Source of the DNA: Bacteroidota bacterium | GTDB taxonomy: Bacteria > Bacteroidota > Bacteroidia > Chitinophagales > Chitinophagaceae | Assembly (NCBI GenBank): GCA_023386395.1 | Contig: JAEWJV010000334.1 | Coordinates: 1 to 6,138 of the forward strand | DNA length: 6,138 nt | Reading direction: 5' to 3' | Shown: in pieces, positions 5,687-6,138 of the stretch | How positions within the stretch are numbered: position 1 is the first letter of the stretch | Layout of the letters: the number at the start of each line of letters is the position of its first letter | Position numbers and translations under genes: made by a program | The notes under the pieces: generated by a model | Told to the model about the DNA's origin: nothing | The model's input: the letters and a program-made list of their open reading frames with translations, nothing else | The model's database searches: none

Positions 5687-6138
5687 ATGCAAAAAAAAAT
5701 CTCATTAAACCTGTTGCCTTCGGAAGCTGCAAAGCCTGATATTATAAAGGATTATATAGCAAAAGCGCTGGCAATTAATGATGCATCTGTAACTGGTTAT
5801 AATATAGTTAAACAAAGTATTGATGCACGGAGCAAACAACCCTTAATTAACCTCACACTTAATATATTTATTGACGAGCCTTATAGAAGCTTTGAAATAA
5901 ACAGCGTGGTTTTTCACGATGTTGCAAACGCAAAAAATAAAATACTGATTATTGGTGCAGGACCTGCGGGCTTGTTTGCAGCGCTTAAATTAATTGAAAA
6001 TGGTATTAAGCCTGTTATTCTTGAGCGGGGCAAAGATGTAAGGGCAAGGCGAAGGGATCTTGCCCTGCTGAATAAAGAAGGGTTAATTAATGAAGAAAGC
6101 AATTATTGTTTTGGCGAAGGTGGCGCAGGCACTTATAG
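5687..6138 (+). CDS. FAD-dependent dehydrogenase, COG2509 type (C-terminus beyond window)
   Basis: The first 150 codons of a larger protein (family members have roughly 500-550 residues) run off the right edge. Residues 1-75 are the family's N-terminal alpha/beta domain, with KQSIDARSK at 42-50 matching the conserved IDAR-K motif. A Rossmann dinucleotide-binding fold follows: ILIIGAGPAG at 86-95 (GxGxxG) and the acidic strand end VILERGKDV at 110-118, where Glu113 should bind the FAD ribose. GEGGAGTY at 143-150 is the start of the typical GEGGAGTFSDGKL motif. The family is a predicted FAD-dependent oxidoreductase, often annotated as an NAD(FAD)-utilising dehydrogenase, with no established substrate. 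The ATG at 5687 is chosen because the ATG four bases earlier (5683) is in another frame that stops after 18 codons. It is divergent from the 31-codon unit and has a good promoter. Confidence 0.92.
   Translation, partial: MQKKISLNLLPSEAAKPDIIKDYIAKALAINDASVTGYNIVKQSIDARSKQPLINLTLNIFIDEPYRSFEINSVVFHDVANAKNKILIIGAGPAGLFAALKLIENGIKPVILERGKDVRARRRDLALLNKEGLINEESNYCFGEGGAGTY

Noticed and set aside
5914..6102. 62-codon minus-strand frame
   Set aside because: It is antisense to the Rossmann domain of the FAD-dependent dehydrogenase, whose GxGxxG motif fixes the coding strand.

Overview
The window looks like chromosomal DNA of a Bacteroidota bacterium, most likely of the Chitinophagaceae/Chitinophagales type. 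Supporting signs are a secreted GH20 hexosaminidase, a DUF1080 lipoprotein beside a Gfo/Idh/MocA oxidoreductase with a secretion-like N-terminus, start codons without Shine-Dalgarno sequences, and several matches to the Bacteroidota promoter element TAnnTTTG. The genus cannot be fixed from this window.

Left part (1-4293), all on the minus strand: in transcription order, a GH20 beta-N-acetylhexosaminidase (4293 to 2326), a DUF1080 lipoprotein (2183 to 1452) and a Gfo/Idh/MocA dehydrogenase (from 1392, running off the left edge). All three carry N-terminal export features. The DUF1080/Gfo-Idh pair fits the recently recognised 3-keto-glycoside route, in which a dehydrogenase oxidises C3 of a sugar and a DUF1080 enzyme cleaves the glycosidic bond. 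The hexosaminidase may feed or share substrates with this pair, but an 11-bp hairpin between them suggests a separate transcript.

Middle part (4294-5464): a 312-bp divergent intergenic region leads into gcvH on the plus strand, which encodes the lipoyl carrier of the glycine cleavage system. It ends in a clear intrinsic terminator and is followed by a four-helix VanZ-like membrane protein. The longest possible VanZ start lies inside that terminator loop, so the start is placed at 5078.

Right part (5465-6138): a hairpin whose U-tract lies on the minus strand closes a short minus-strand unit. That unit holds a 31-codon open frame with its own promoter-like sequence. Back to back with it, a promoter with a perfect TAnnTTTG drives an FAD-dependent dehydrogenase of the COG2509 type, cut off by the right edge. 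This 31-codon unit is the part of the window that ordinary annotation would most easily miss. No tRNA, rRNA, CRISPR array or insertion sequence was seen.
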